From NCBI GenBank assembly GCA_045598285.1, contig JAZLLU010000011.1, positions 1 through 64,000 of the forward strand: 64,000 nucleotides of DNA. The letters are read 5' to 3'. The position numbers and the translations under genes were made by a program. Below are positions 33,219 through 42,303 of the stretch, piece after piece (position 1 is the first letter of the stretch; every line of letters starts with the position of its first letter). The notes under the pieces were generated by a model. The model saw only the letters and a list, made by a program, of their open reading frames with translations, did no database searches and was not told the DNA's origin. Source of the stretch: RGIG5612 sp045598285 (GTDB lineage: Bacteria; Bacillota; Clostridia; Lachnospirales; Lachnospiraceae).

Positions 33219-34664
33219 ATGAGAAATAATGGGTCAGCAAAAGAAATGCAGGAAAAGGTATTAAAAACGGCAAACCAGAAGCAGCTTTTCAAAAAGGGCG
33301 AAAAGGTACTCGTAGCTCTTTCCGGAGGCGCGGATTCGGTATGCCTTTTTTCTGTGCTTTTTTCTCTAAAAGACCAATTGGGAATACAATTAGAAGCCGT
33401 GCATGTAAATCACGAAATGAGAGATACTGCTAAAAGGGATGAAGAGTTTGTAAAAGCGCTTTGTCAGCAGAAAAATATCCCCTGTCATGTTGGCAGTGTG
33501 GATGTAAAAAGCTATGCAAAAGAGCAGGGAATCGGAAGCGAAGAAGCCGCCAGAATCCTGAGATATCAGCAGTTTGAGAAAGTGGGAGAGGCGATAGGAG
33601 CAGATAAAATCGCTCTGGCGCATCATATGGATGATCAGGCAGAAACGGTGCTGTTTCATCTGTGCCGGGGAAGCGGAATCAAGGGGCTTTTGGGTATGTC
33701 CTATCAAAGAGAGAAATATGTCAGACCGATTCTGAATCTGTCACGAGAAGAAATCGAAGCTTATCTGGAAATGAACGGACAAGCCTATATGACAGATGAA
33801 ACCAATTTGACGGACGACTATACCAGAAATCGCATTCGTCATCAGGTGCTTCCTTTATTAAATGAGCAGGTGACAAACCGGGCATCGCAGCATATTGCCG
33901 ATGCGGCAGATATTTTAAGTCTGGCAGCAGACTTTTTGGAAACGGAAAGCCAAAAGGCCTTTGAAATGTGCGTAAAACAGACAAAAAACGGGTTGGTCAT
34001 TGACATTTTACTATTTTCAAAGTGTCACGAATATCTGCAGGGAGAAATCATCAAAAAGGTCTATGAAGGCATGACAGAAAGCCTAAAGGATTTTGGACAG
34101 GTTCATATAAAACAGGTGCTTTCTTTGCTGTCGATGCAAAGCGGGCACAAAGTCCTTTTGCCGCGCGGTATTTGCGTGATTAGAGAATATGATACGCTGA
34201 CATTTCAAAGAGAGAACGAGGTGATAACAGAGAACGTGGAATCGGAGCTTCTCGGCAAAGATTCCGGAGTCTGTGAAAATCGTGTTTTTCTATCTGAAAA
34301 GGAAGAAATTTCGATTCGTATTTTTCCTTATAAAAAGGATGACATTATCCCCTCAAAACCATATACGAAATGGCTTGATTATGATAAAATAGAAAAGCCG
34401 TTAGTGGTCAGAAATGTGAGGAATGACGATTATTTTTATTTTGATAAAAATCATAAAAAGCTCGTGAAGGAGTATCTTAAAAACGAAAAGATTCCGATTT
34501 CAGACAGGCAAAGCTGCAAAGTAGTAGCAAGCGGCAGTCATGTATACTATTTTGTAGGTAAAAGAATTTGCCAAAGGGCTTATGTTACAGACGAAACGAA
34601 ATATGTATTGGAAATTGACTATAAATCAGAAACAAACGATAGTGAAAAAGAGCCTCGATTGTAA
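33219..34664 (+). CDS. tilS: tRNA(Ile)-lysidine synthase
   Basis: Modifies C34 of tRNA-Ile(CAU) to lysidine so that it reads AUA. The 481-residue product has the PP-loop LVALSGGADSVCLF at about residues 30-43, the HVNHEMR and AHHMDDQAETVLFHLCRGSG motifs, the TNLTDDYTRNRIRHQVLPLL segment (in part), and the C-terminal TilS domain (ISDRQSCKVVA). This matters here because the capsule operon uses many AUA codons. Its last codons (Pro-Arg-Leu-stop) are formed by the palindromic element upstream of hpt. Confidence 0.95.
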   Translation: MRNNGSAKEMQEKVLKTANQKQLFKKGEKVLVALSGGADSVCLFSVLFSLKDQLGIQLEAVHVNHEMRDTAKRDEEFVKALCQQKNIPCHVGSVDVKSYAKEQGIGSEEAARILRYQQFEKVGEAIGADKIALAHHMDDQAETVLFHLCRGSGIKGLLGMSYQREKYVRPILNLSREEIEAYLEMNGQAYMTDETNLTDDYTRNRIRHQVLPLLNEQVTNRASQHIADAADILSLAADFLETESQKAFEMCVKQTKNGLVIDILLFSKCHEYLQGEIIKKVYEGMTESLKDFGQVHIKQVLSLLSMQSGHKVLLPRGICVIREYDTLTFQRENEVITENVESELLGKDSGVCENRVFLSEKEEISIRIFPYKKDDIIPSKPYTKWLDYDKIEKPLVVRNVRNDDYFYFDKNHKKLVKEYLKNEKIPISDRQSCKVVASGSHVYYFVGKRICQRAYVTDETKYVLEIDYKSETNDSEKEPRL

Positions 34665-34674
34665 ACAATCGACG
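34652..34674 (+). repeat. Palindromic element, copy C (core only)
   Basis: The 23-base core GCCTCGATTGTAAACAATCGACG shown in two parts: GCCTCGATTGT and AAACAATCGACG, is identical to copies A and B; the outer 19 bases are not. The tilS stop codon (TAA, 34662-34664) lies in its centre and the hpt start is about 24 bases beyond its end, after an AAGGAGG site. Confidence 0.85.
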
Positions 34675-34698
34675 TAAAAGACCAAGGAGGAGAAGCAA

Positions 34699-35229
34699 AT
34701 GGCAGAGACCATCAGTGTAATGATTTCAGAAGAAGACGTAGATAAAAGAATCAAAGAAATCGGCGAACAGATCAGTAAAGACTATGAAGGCAAAGAAGTA
34801 CACCTTATCTGTGTGCTTCGCGGCGGCGTATTCTTTATGTGTGAACTGGCAAAACGTATCAGCGTTCCGGTTACCATGGACTTTATGTCTGTATCAAGCT
34901 ACGGAAATGACACCAAGTCAAGCGGCGTAGTTAAAATCGTAAAGGATTTGGATGACAGTATCAGAGGAAAGGATGTTATCGTAATTGAGGACGTAGTGGA
35001 TTCCGGCAGAACCTTGAGCTATCTGTTGGAAATGTTAAAAGACAGAAATCCTGCCAGCCTCAAGCTTTGCACTCTTTTAGACAAACCGGAAAGACGTGTT
35101 CGTCAGGTCGAGGTAGATTATACCGGATTTGAAATTCCGGATGAATTTGTCGTAGGATACGGACTCGATTATGCGCAGAGATATCGCAATCTTCCATATA
35201 TCGGAATCGTCCATTTAGACGACAAATAA
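34699..35229 (+). CDS. hpt: Hypoxanthine phosphoribosyltransferase
   Basis: Purine salvage enzyme making IMP and GMP from hypoxanthine and guanine with PRPP. The 176-residue product has the PRPP-binding loop VIVIEDVVDSGRTLSYL, the VCVLRG-type loop (LICVLRGGVFF) and the SVSSYGNDTKSSG flexible loop. Its place between tilS and ftsH is conserved in Firmicutes. The strong AAGGAGGAG site follows a palindromic element. Confidence 0.96.
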   Translation: MAETISVMISEEDVDKRIKEIGEQISKDYEGKEVHLICVLRGGVFFMCELAKRISVPVTMDFMSVSSYGNDTKSSGVVKIVKDLDDSIRGKDVIVIEDVVDSGRTLSYLLEMLKDRNPASLKLCTLLDKPERRVRQVEVDYTGFEIPDEFVVGYGLDYAQRYRNLPYIGIVHLDDK

Positions 35230-35264
35230 GCCAATCGGTATAAATTAATTTTTAGGAGAAATAC

Positions 35265-37076
35265 ATGAATACAGTAAAACCATCAAAGGGACTCAGAGGA
35301 CCCTTTATTCTGATTTTGATATTACTGGGAATTGCCTTTTATCTCAATATGATGAAAAGCAATGAAACCGGTTACAACTGGAGTCAGTTTTTGTACGACT
35401 ATGAAAATGACAATATTTCAGTGGCTTATATTCAGCCAAATACAGAGGTACCTACCGGTACAATCATTTTTGAGCATCCGAATGGAAGTGTCGGCAGACT
35501 CTATGTTTCGGATATCACCAAGGTAGAGGATATGCTGCATGACAAAAATATTGAAACAGTCATGAGAGATATGCCGAGTGATAACTGGTTTTTGCTCTAT
35601 ATCATGCCAATGCTGGTAGTATTTATCATCTTTATTTTCTTCTTTTCGATGATTGCCCCGCAAGGAGGCGGTCAGAACAGCAAGATGATGAACTTTGGTA
35701 AATCAAAGGCTCGTATGACGCAGGCAGGAGAAGGCAAAAATACACTGAATGACGTAGCAGGTCTCAAGGAAGAAAAACAGGAACTCGAAGAAATCGTTGA
35801 TTTTTTGAAGGATCCTTCCAAATATACAAAAGTCGGAGCGCGTATTCCAAAGGGTGTTTTATTAGAGGGACCTCCGGGAACCGGTAAAACTCTCCTGGCA
35901 AAGGCAGTTGCCGGTGAAGCAAATGTACCGTTCTTTTCTATTTCCGGATCGGATTTCGTAGAAATGTTTGTCGGTGTCGGTGCTTCCCGTGTCAGAGATT
36001 TATTTGAAGATGCAAAAAAGAATCATCCATGTATCGTATTCATCGACGAAATTGATGCAGTTGCGAGACGCCGCGGAACCGGTATGGGAGGCGGACATGA
36101 TGAAAGAGAACAGACCTTAAATCAGCTCCTGGTAGAGATGGACGGTTTTGGTATCAATGAAGGTATTATCGTCATGGCAGCAACCAACCGAGTAGATATT
36201 TTGGATCCGGCTATTTTAAGACCGGGACGATTTGACCGTAAAGTAACCGTAGGACGTCCTGATGTAGGCGGAAGAGAAGAAATCCTCAAGGTGCATGTAC
36301 GTAACAAGCCACTGGCAGAAGATGTCGATTTAAAACGTATCGCACAGACCACCTCCGGCTTTACCGGTGCGGATCTTGAAAACCTGATGAATGAGGCAGC
36401 GATTCTTGCAGCCAAAGAAAACAAGTCCTTTATTCAGGATGCGGATATTAAAAATGCTTTTATCAAGGTAGGAATCGGTTCGGAAAAGAAGAGCCGTATC
36501 GTATCAGAAAAAGAAAGAAAGATTACTGCATACCACGAAGGCGGCCATGCTATTTTATTCCATTTGCTTCCTGATGTCGGACCGGTTTACACCGTATCTA
36601 TCATCCCGACAGGAGTTGGGGCAGCAGGTTATACTATGCCGCTTCCGGAAAGAGATGATATGTTTATGACCAAGGGACAGATGCTTCAGGATATCATGGT
36701 AAGTCTCGGCGGACGTATCGCAGAAGAACTGATTTTTGATGATATCACAACAGGAGCTTCTTCGGATATCAAGAAAGCGACTAGCGTGGCTCGACAGATG
36801 GTAACCCGCTTTGGTATGTCAGATAAGATTGGTACCATCAATTATGATGATGACAGCGATGAAGTATTCATCGGCAGAGACCTGGCACATACCAAGAATA
36901 TCAGTGAAACCGTTACCAGCGAAATTGATGCAGAAGTGAAAGAAATCATCAATGACTGCTATGCCAAGGCAAAACAGATCATTACAGAAAATATGGATGT
37001 GTTACATGCCTGTGCAGAACTTTTATTAGAAAAAGAACGAATTACCAAGGAAGAATTCGAAGCATTGTTTGAATAA
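35265..37076 (+). CDS. ftsH: ATP-dependent zinc metalloprotease FtsH
   Basis: Membrane AAA+ protease that degrades damaged membrane proteins and regulators. The 603-residue product has two membrane helices (about 12-28 and 110-127), an extracytoplasmic loop, the AAA domain with Walker A GPPGTGKT, Walker B FIDEIDAV and the arginine-finger region RPGRFDRK, and the zinc site H424-EGG-H428 (usually HEAGH). Length and order are typical. GGAGAAA precedes the ATG. Confidence 0.97.
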   Translation: MNTVKPSKGLRGPFILILILLGIAFYLNMMKSNETGYNWSQFLYDYENDNISVAYIQPNTEVPTGTIIFEHPNGSVGRLYVSDITKVEDMLHDKNIETVMRDMPSDNWFLLYIMPMLVVFIIFIFFFSMIAPQGGGQNSKMMNFGKSKARMTQAGEGKNTLNDVAGLKEEKQELEEIVDFLKDPSKYTKVGARIPKGVLLEGPPGTGKTLLAKAVAGEANVPFFSISGSDFVEMFVGVGASRVRDLFEDAKKNHPCIVFIDEIDAVARRRGTGMGGGHDEREQTLNQLLVEMDGFGINEGIIVMAATNRVDILDPAILRPGRFDRKVTVGRPDVGGREEILKVHVRNKPLAEDVDLKRIAQTTSGFTGADLENLMNEAAILAAKENKSFIQDADIKNAFIKVGIGSEKKSRIVSEKERKITAYHEGGHAILFHLLPDVGPVYTVSIIPTGVGAAGYTMPLPERDDMFMTKGQMLQDIMVSLGGRIAEELIFDDITTGASSDIKKATSVARQMVTRFGMSDKIGTINYDDDSDEVFIGRDLAHTKNISETVTSEIDAEVKEIINDCYAKAKQIITENMDVLHACAELLLEKERITKEEFEALFE

Positions 37077-37135
37077 AACGCGAAAATGTCGAAAAGAGGC
37101 GTTGGTAATCGTACAATATGAACAACAAAAGTAGT

Positions 37136-37166
37136 AATACGCGTGTCGTTTATTGACACGCGTATT
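37136..37166 (+). terminator. Hairpin after ftsH
   Basis: Perfect 12-base stem AATACGCGTGTC/GACACGCGTATT with a seven-base loop. The T-run after it is poor, so termination is likely but not certain. Confidence 0.55.
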
Positions 37167-37214
37167 TGCGTATTGTGAAAAAGTTACAAAAACCGGCATA
37201 GCAATTTGTTAAAT

Positions 37215-37243
37215 TTGTGAAAACTAGAAATAGACATTATATA
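37215..37243 (+). promoter_or_regulatory. Candidate promoter of the GH13 gene
   Basis: TTGTGA (37215-37220), 17-base spacer, TATATA (37238-37243). It would give a leader of about 200 bases before the start at 37449. Confidence 0.5.
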
Positions 37244-37328
37244 GGTGCTTTGCTAGAATACACTTGTAACCCCCCAATACATTACATAGTTTTTTGCTAT
37301 ACCCCATAAGAAAGAAATACCTTCTCCG

Positions 37329-37358
37329 AAAGACCAGTTAATTTATTAACTGGTCTTT
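37329..37358 (+). other. Leader hairpin before the GH13 gene
   Basis: Perfect 13-base stem AAAGACCAGTTAA/TTAACTGGTCTTT with a TTTA loop, between the candidate promoter and the GH13 start. No T-run follows (CGACCG). It may be an attenuator, an mRNA-stabilising hairpin or the terminator of an unseen short transcript. The rest of 37077-37448 shows only the two hairpins and the promoter. Confidence 0.5.
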
Positions 37359-37448
37359 CGACCGTTTAGGGGTGATGAAAGGCAAAAAGAGTTGAACTTA
37401 TATAGCATTTCAGATAAAATATGAGTAGTGAAAACATTGGAGGATGGT

Positions 37449-39554
37449 ATGAACTACCAGAGTTTTGAAGAGACATTAAAAAAAGCGGAATATATAACCG
37501 GAATGAGACCTCTGTTCAACAAAAGAGCGCTCTTTTCCGATATGACTGAGGACTACGTAAGTCCGGTCACACCAAAGCCTTTTGACATGGTAACTATTCG
37601 ATTTCGAAGCGCTGTAAACAATGTAGACCATGTCTTTTGGGTATGCGGTGGTGAAAGACACCGTATGAAAAAGGTTTCGAGCGACGAACTTTTTGATTTT
37701 TATGAAATCAAAGTGCAAATAGAAGACCAGAAATTAAGCTATTGCTTTGAGGTTCGAAGCGGAAAGATTACCTGTTTTTTCGACAGACGCGGTCTGAATA
37801 AAGATCCGCAGGAATATTATCAGTTTGTGCTGGTTCCGGGACAGAATATCCCTGAATGGGCAAAAGGTGCTGTTATGTACCAGATTTATGTGGATCGTTT
37901 TTACAACGGAGATCCGTCCAATGACGTGCTGACAGATGAGTACAACTACATCGGTGAACATGTCAATAAAGTGGATGACTGGTATAAATATCCGGCAATG
38001 ATGGGTGTACGTGAATTTTACGGCGGAGACCTTGCCGGTGTTTTACAAAAGATGGACTACTTGCAGGATTTGGGTGTAGAAGTCATCTACTTTAACCCAT
38101 TGTTTGTATCTCCGTCAAACCATAAATATGATATTCAGGATTATGATTATATAGATCCGCATTTCGGTGTCATTGTGGATGATCAGGGTGATTTACTCGC
38201 ACCGGATCAAAAAGACAACCGATTTGCAACCAGATATATCAACCGAGTTGCCAACAAGAAAAACCTGGAGGCTTCCAACAAGCTTTTTGCCCAGGTAGTT
38301 AAGGAAGCACATAAGCGTGGTATGAAGGTTATTTTGGACGGTGTATTTAACCACTGCGGTTCCTTTAATAAATGGCTGGATCGTGAGTGTATTTATGAGA
38401 ACTTTGAAGGCTATGAAAAGGGAGCTTATATCGACGAAAACAGCCCTTATCGCAGCTACTTCCATTTCTATCAGGAAGATCAGTGGCCGTACAATCCGAC
38501 CTATGACGGATGGTGGGGACATGATACACTTCCAAAGTTAAATTATGAAGGCTCTGAGCAGCTTTATCAGTATGTACTTAACATTGGTAAAAAATGGGTA
38601 TCAGCTCCTTATCATGTAGATGGATGGCGTCTGGATGTGGCTGCCGATTTAGGACATTCTGCTCAGTTTAACCATCAGTTCTGGAAAGATTTTAACCAGG
38701 CAGTAAAGGAAGCAAATCCAAATGCGATAGTATTAGCAGAGCATTATGGTTCACCGAGAGAATGGATTGAAGGCTGTGAATGGGATACCGTCATGAACTA
38801 CGATGCCTTCATGGAACCGCTTACCTGGTTCTTAACCGGTATGCAAAAGCATAGCGATGATTATAGAGAAGATTTGTACGGAAATGCAGACAGCTTTTGG
38901 GGAGCTATGACTCATCATGGTGCTGCGTTTACAACTCCATCCTTGCAGGTAGCTATGAATGAACTTTCCAACCATGATCATTCCAGATTTTTAACACGTA
39001 CCAACAAAAAGGTAGGCCGTGTCAATACTTTGGGAAGTGAAGCAGCTAACTGGGATGTAAATAAAGCGGTACTTCGAGAAGCGGTAGCGGTACAGATGAC
39101 CTGGCCGGGAGCTCCGACTATTTATTATGGAGATGAAGCCGGACTGTGCGGATTTACTGACCCGGATAACAGACGTACTTATCCGTGGGGCAGAGAGGAT
39201 CATGCTCTGATTGATTTCCATAAAGAAATGATTCGCATTCACAAGGAAAATCAGGTATTAAAGACAGGATCGCTGAGAAAAGCACTGGCAGATTACAATA
39301 TCATTGCTTATGCCAGATTTGATCAAAAGCAGCAGATTCTGGTTGCAGTAAATAACAATTACAGAGAAGTTACCAGAGAAATATCTGTTTGGGAATTTGG
39401 TATTCCAAAGAGCTGCAGTATGACCAGATTGATTTTGACTTATGCAGATGGTTATACCACAGATCAGCAGGGATATGCTGTAATTAACGGAAAGATTACT
39501 TTGACAATGCCGCCAACCAGTGCTGTTGTATTAAAGTATGAGAAAGAGCAATAA
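37449..39554 (+). CDS. GH13 alpha-amylase family enzyme (neopullulanase-like)
   Basis: Cytosolic glycoside hydrolase acting on alpha-glucans or maltodextrins; there is no signal peptide. An N-terminal beta-sandwich of about 120 residues precedes the catalytic barrel, as in neopullulanases and cyclomaltodextrinases. The GH13 regions are visible: VIYFNPLF, ILDGVFNHCG, DGWRLDVAAD (nucleophile Asp), VLAEHYG (acid/base Glu) and LSNHDHSRFL (third Asp), ending with a C-terminal beta domain. I chose the ATG at 37449 with TTGGAGG upstream, giving 701 residues, over the GTG at 37428. Confidence 0.92.
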   Translation: MNYQSFEETLKKAEYITGMRPLFNKRALFSDMTEDYVSPVTPKPFDMVTIRFRSAVNNVDHVFWVCGGERHRMKKVSSDELFDFYEIKVQIEDQKLSYCFEVRSGKITCFFDRRGLNKDPQEYYQFVLVPGQNIPEWAKGAVMYQIYVDRFYNGDPSNDVLTDEYNYIGEHVNKVDDWYKYPAMMGVREFYGGDLAGVLQKMDYLQDLGVEVIYFNPLFVSPSNHKYDIQDYDYIDPHFGVIVDDQGDLLAPDQKDNRFATRYINRVANKKNLEASNKLFAQVVKEAHKRGMKVILDGVFNHCGSFNKWLDRECIYENFEGYEKGAYIDENSPYRSYFHFYQEDQWPYNPTYDGWWGHDTLPKLNYEGSEQLYQYVLNIGKKWVSAPYHVDGWRLDVAADLGHSAQFNHQFWKDFNQAVKEANPNAIVLAEHYGSPREWIEGCEWDTVMNYDAFMEPLTWFLTGMQKHSDDYREDLYGNADSFWGAMTHHGAAFTTPSLQVAMNELSNHDHSRFLTRTNKKVGRVNTLGSEAANWDVNKAVLREAVAVQMTWPGAPTIYYGDEAGLCGFTDPDNRRTYPWGREDHALIDFHKEMIRIHKENQVLKTGSLRKALADYNIIAYARFDQKQQILVAVNNNYREVTREISVWEFGIPKSCSMTRLILTYADGYTTDQQGYAVINGKITLTMPPTSAVVLKYEKEQ

Positions 39555-39619
39555 ATACTTGCTTTTTATAAATGAATATGATAATATTCTTTCTTGTGAG
39601 AGCTTTGTGCTCAAACAAT

Positions 39620-39701
39620 GGGTGGATTCCCGAGTGGCCAAAGGGGACAGACTGTAAATCTGCTGGCAATGCCTTCGAAGGTTCGAATCCTTCTCCGCCC
39701 A
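39620..39701 (+). tRNA. tRNA-Tyr (GTA)
   Basis: Acceptor GGGTGGA pairs with TCCGCCC (one G-T pair). The anticodon loop is CTGTAAA with GTA at 39654-39656; a long variable arm and the T-loop TTCGAAT are present. The discriminator is A and CCA is not encoded. Confidence 0.95.
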
Positions 39702-39722
39702 TTAAACACTACGGTGTTTATT

Positions 39723-39747
39723 GGAATCATTTATGATTCCTTTTTAT
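39723..39747 (+). terminator. Hairpin with T-run after tRNA-Tyr
   Basis: GGAATCAT-TT-ATGATTCC followed by TTTTTATTT. It lies between the two tRNA genes and could end the tRNA-Tyr transcript. Confidence 0.6.
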
Positions 39748-39777
39748 TTGGTTTTGTTTACCAAAAACTAAATAAGG

Positions 39778-39861
39778 GCCCGCGTGGCGGAACTGGCAGA
39801 CGCGCAGGACTTAAAATCCTGTCGTAGCAATACGGTATCGGTTCGATTCCGATCTGCGGCA
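39778..39861 (+). tRNA. tRNA-Leu (TAA) with mismatched acceptor stem
   Basis: D-arm, anticodon stem CAGGA/TCCTG with loop CTTAAAA (anticodon TAA at 39812-39814), long variable arm and T-arm ATCGG/CCGAT are all normal. The acceptor strands are GCCCGCG and CTGCGGC: positions 4, 5 and 6 cannot pair (C-C, G-G, C-T), leaving four pairs. The discriminator is A, CCA not encoded. Either a damaged gene, a recombinant one, or a sequence error. Confidence 0.8.
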
Positions 39862-39865
39862 TATA

Positions 39866-39894
39866 AAACAGAGGCAAATAGCCTCTGTTTTTTT
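39866..39894 (+). terminator. Terminator after tRNA-Leu
   Basis: AAACAGAGGC-AAATA-GCCTCTGTTT is a perfect ten-base stem followed by four more T residues. Confidence 0.88.
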
Positions 39895-39941
39895 AACATT
39901 AAAAAACACTTTATTTTAGGCATGTTATAAGGAAAATTCAT

Positions 39942-39969
39942 TTGTAAAAAAGTTTAAATATGATAAAAT
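39942..39969 (+). promoter_or_regulatory. Candidate promoter of the capsule operon
   Basis: TTGTAA (39942-39947), 16-base spacer, TAAAAT (39964-39969), 30 bases before cpsB. The region is AT-rich, so several -10-like choices exist (also TATAAC nearby). Confidence 0.4.
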
Positions 39970-39999
39970 AACTATAACTGTGGAAAAGTATAAGAAAAA

Positions 40000-40746
40000 A
40001 TGAATTTAATTGGAAAACCTCAAAATTTGATTGATATTCATTCACACATATTGCCCGACTTGGACGATGGTTCTTTGAGCGCAGTGGAAACTAGAGCAAT
40101 GCTCAAAGAAGCCTATAAAGACGGGATTAATTGTATTATCGCGACACCGCATTTTAATGTGGTTAGAGGGCAGATTGCATCAAGAGCTTTATCGCTAACT
40201 CGTTACAATCAGGTGCTAGAATATTTAAGAGAATTTCCTGATATGGAAATTTTCTTAGGCCAGGAAATTTGTTATAGCAATGAGGCTATGAAACAATTAG
40301 AAGAAGGCATAGTTTCTACGATGGCAAATACGCAATATATTCTTTTAGAGTATGGACCTAAAGTTACAAAAGATAGAATTTTTATAAGTTTGCAAGATGC
40401 TCTAGGACATGGATATATACCTATCATTGCGCACCCAGAAAGATATTATTGCGTTGCTGATGATACAGTAAAGTTAGAAGAGTGTATTGATGGCGGAGCA
40501 TATATACAGCTAAATGCGGATACTGTTACAGGACAATACGGAAAAGATTTGCAAAGGTGGGCACTAGATGAAATAGATGCGGGACATGTGCAGTTTATTG
40601 CTAGTGACGCACACGGCTCTGTAGAAAGAAAGCCACTACTTTCTTCAGCGTACAAATTAGTAGAGAAAAACTTTGGAGCTAGCGTGGCGAAGAAAATATT
40701 TATAGACAATCCAGAGATGCTACTTCAAAACAATTATTTAGATTAA
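40000..40746 (+). CDS. cpsB: CpsB/CapC-type tyrosine-protein phosphatase (PHP fold)
   Basis: Removes phosphate from the tyrosine-rich tail of the CpsD kinase and so tunes capsule assembly. The 248-residue product starts with the PHP metal motif IDIHSHILPDLDDGS and has further ligands in ATPHFN, EICYSNE, IIAHPERY and SDAHGS. Length is typical of the YwqE/CpsB family. There is no strong ribosome site at the ATG (GGAAAAG only). It opens the AT-rich polysaccharide operon 140 bases after the tRNA-Leu gene. Confidence 0.93.
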   Translation: MNLIGKPQNLIDIHSHILPDLDDGSLSAVETRAMLKEAYKDGINCIIATPHFNVVRGQIASRALSLTRYNQVLEYLREFPDMEIFLGQEICYSNEAMKQLEEGIVSTMANTQYILLEYGPKVTKDRIFISLQDALGHGYIPIIAHPERYYCVADDTVKLEECIDGGAYIQLNADTVTGQYGKDLQRWALDEIDAGHVQFIASDAHGSVERKPLLSSAYKLVEKNFGASVAKKIFIDNPEMLLQNNYLD

Positions 40747-40748
40747 TT

Positions 40749-41558
40749 ATGGGAAACGAAAATAATTTTGTTCAAATGAATAAGTCTAGGAATGCGGGAC
40801 CTGAATTAGATTTCAGTGTTATCTTTTTTGCATTCATAAGAAGATGGTTTGTTATTATTCCGGTAGCTTTAGTTTTGGGACTTGCAGTAGGCGGAGTTAT
40901 TAAGTATACAAGTGTTCCACGCTATACATCTGAAACATCGCTAATAATCATAAATAAGCATCAAGAAAATGAAATCAACAATATAGACCTAACGCTTTCA
41001 GCTACATTGTCAAAGGATTATGTTTCAATCGTAAAATCTAGAACTGTTTTAGAGCGAGTTGTATCGGATTTAGATCTTGATATGACTGCTAAAGCACTTT
41101 CAAATACGCTTTCAGCAACAATCGTGCAAGACACAAGAATGATTAAAATTAATGTGACGAATACTGTGCCAAAAGAGGCAAAGAGAATTGCGGACGGTGT
41201 TGCCAAAGAAGCGAAAGAAAGAATTAACGAAGTAATGGGCGTTGATGATATTGAAGTTAGTATTGTTGATGAAGCTAGTATGCCAACAAGTCCTAATGGA
41301 ACGGGCGCAGTTAGAAAAGCTCTTTTAGCAGCACTTATAGGACTTATCGTAACATGGGGAATTTATACGATTGTTTATTTAACAAACGATACTATAAAGA
41401 CTCCAACAGATATAAAGAAATATTTAGATTGCAGTGTGCTAGGAGTTATTCCACTTTTTGATCCAGAAACATCAATAACAAAAGCACCAGTTTCAAAAGG
41501 TCCGGTTGCAAAACCACCGGTCAGAAGGGAAGGAAATTTTGCAGAACGTAATTATTAG
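40749..41558 (+). CDS. cpsC: CpsC/CapA-type chain-length modulator (Wzz family)
   Basis: Membrane activator of the CpsD kinase and regulator of polysaccharide chain length. The 269-residue product has helices at about 32-50 (FVIIPVALVLGLAVGG) and 183-203, an extracytoplasmic loop (TSETSLIIINK) and the proline-rich motif before the second helix (DEASMPTSPNGTG). The C-terminal extension (PVSKGPVAKPPVRREG) overlaps the start region of cpsD. Confidence 0.93.
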   Translation: MGNENNFVQMNKSRNAGPELDFSVIFFAFIRRWFVIIPVALVLGLAVGGVIKYTSVPRYTSETSLIIINKHQENEINNIDLTLSATLSKDYVSIVKSRTVLERVVSDLDLDMTAKALSNTLSATIVQDTRMIKINVTNTVPKEAKRIADGVAKEAKERINEVMGVDDIEVSIVDEASMPTSPNGTGAVRKALLAALIGLIVTWGIYTIVYLTNDTIKTPTDIKKYLDCSVLGVIPLFDPETSITKAPVSKGPVAKPPVRREGNFAERNY

Positions 41559-42303
41559 AAATATTCCTGCCTTTAAGTTTAGGACCAATGAAGAAATAAA
41601 GAGACTTAGAACAAATGTGCAGCTTTGTGGCGAGGACATTAAAGTTATTGCGCTTACTAGTTGCCTTCCGGATGATGGAAAGACGACAATAAGTTTTAAC
41701 TTAGCAATAAGTTTGTCGGAGTTAGAAGAAGATGTGCTTTATGTAAATTGTGACTTAAGAAATGCATCAAGCTTACTAGAAAGATATAGAATAGTTGGTG
41801 CGAAAAATGGCATGGCACAATATTTATCAGGAATGATTTCTTATGACGATACAATCGGAAAGACAAGCATAGATAATCTTTACATCGCAGTTGCGGGCAC
41901 AGTTGCGCCGAACCCAGCAGAACTTTTAAGCAGCAAAAAATTTAGAGAATTTATCGCAGTGTCTAAAAAAAGATTTAAGTATGTAATTATAGATACACCA
42001 CCTTTGGGAACGGTTGTAGATGCATCGATAGTAGCAAGAGAGTGCGACGGAACAATTATGGTAGTTCCAGCTAAGACGCATAGTTATAGGTTAGTTAGAG
42101 AAATTATAGAAGACTTAAAGGCTACAGGCACAAAGTTCTTAGGAATAGTCTTAAATAAAGTAGATTTAATGGATAAACAAAACTACGGATACTATGGCAA
42201 ATATTACGGAAGATATTACGGAAAATATTATGGCAAGTATTACGGAGATTACTATGGAGACGAAGAGTTTCCAAATAAAAAAGCCAAGAAGAAAAAAAGA
42301 TAG
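41539..42303 (+). CDS. cpsD: CpsD/CapB-type bacterial tyrosine kinase
   Basis: Autophosphorylating BY-kinase that works with CpsC. It has Walker A as SCLPDDGKTTISFN, Walker A' as VLYVNCDLRN, and Walker B as YVIIDTPPLG. The C-terminal tail is a striking run of tyrosines with a GKYYG/GRYYG repeat, the phosphorylation cluster, followed by a basic end. I prefer the TTG at 41539, which has AAGGGAAGG just upstream; the frame itself is open from an ATG at 41506, 33 bases further up. Either start overlaps cpsC. Confidence 0.92.
   Translation: MQNVIIRNIPAFKFRTNEEIKRLRTNVQLCGEDIKVIALTSCLPDDGKTTISFNLAISLSELEEDVLYVNCDLRNASSLLERYRIVGAKNGMAQYLSGMISYDDTIGKTSIDNLYIAVAGTVAPNPAELLSSKKFREFIAVSKKRFKYVIIDTPPLGTVVDASIVARECDGTIMVVPAKTHSYRLVREIIEDLKATGTKFLGIVLNKVDLMDKQNYGYYGKYYGRYYGKYYGKYYGDYYGDEEFPNKKAKKKKR

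Noticed and set aside
39496..39827. Reading frames over the tRNA genes, such as one containing MGGEGFEPSKALPADLQSVP
   Set aside because: This is the familiar false protein made by reading across tRNA genes; the tRNA structures explain the sequence.
42180..42260. Short repeated units that look like a direct-repeat or CRISPR-like array
   Set aside because: They lie in the cpsD frame and encode the tyrosine-rich GKYYG-type tail expected of BY-kinases; spacing is too short and regular codon repeats explain it.
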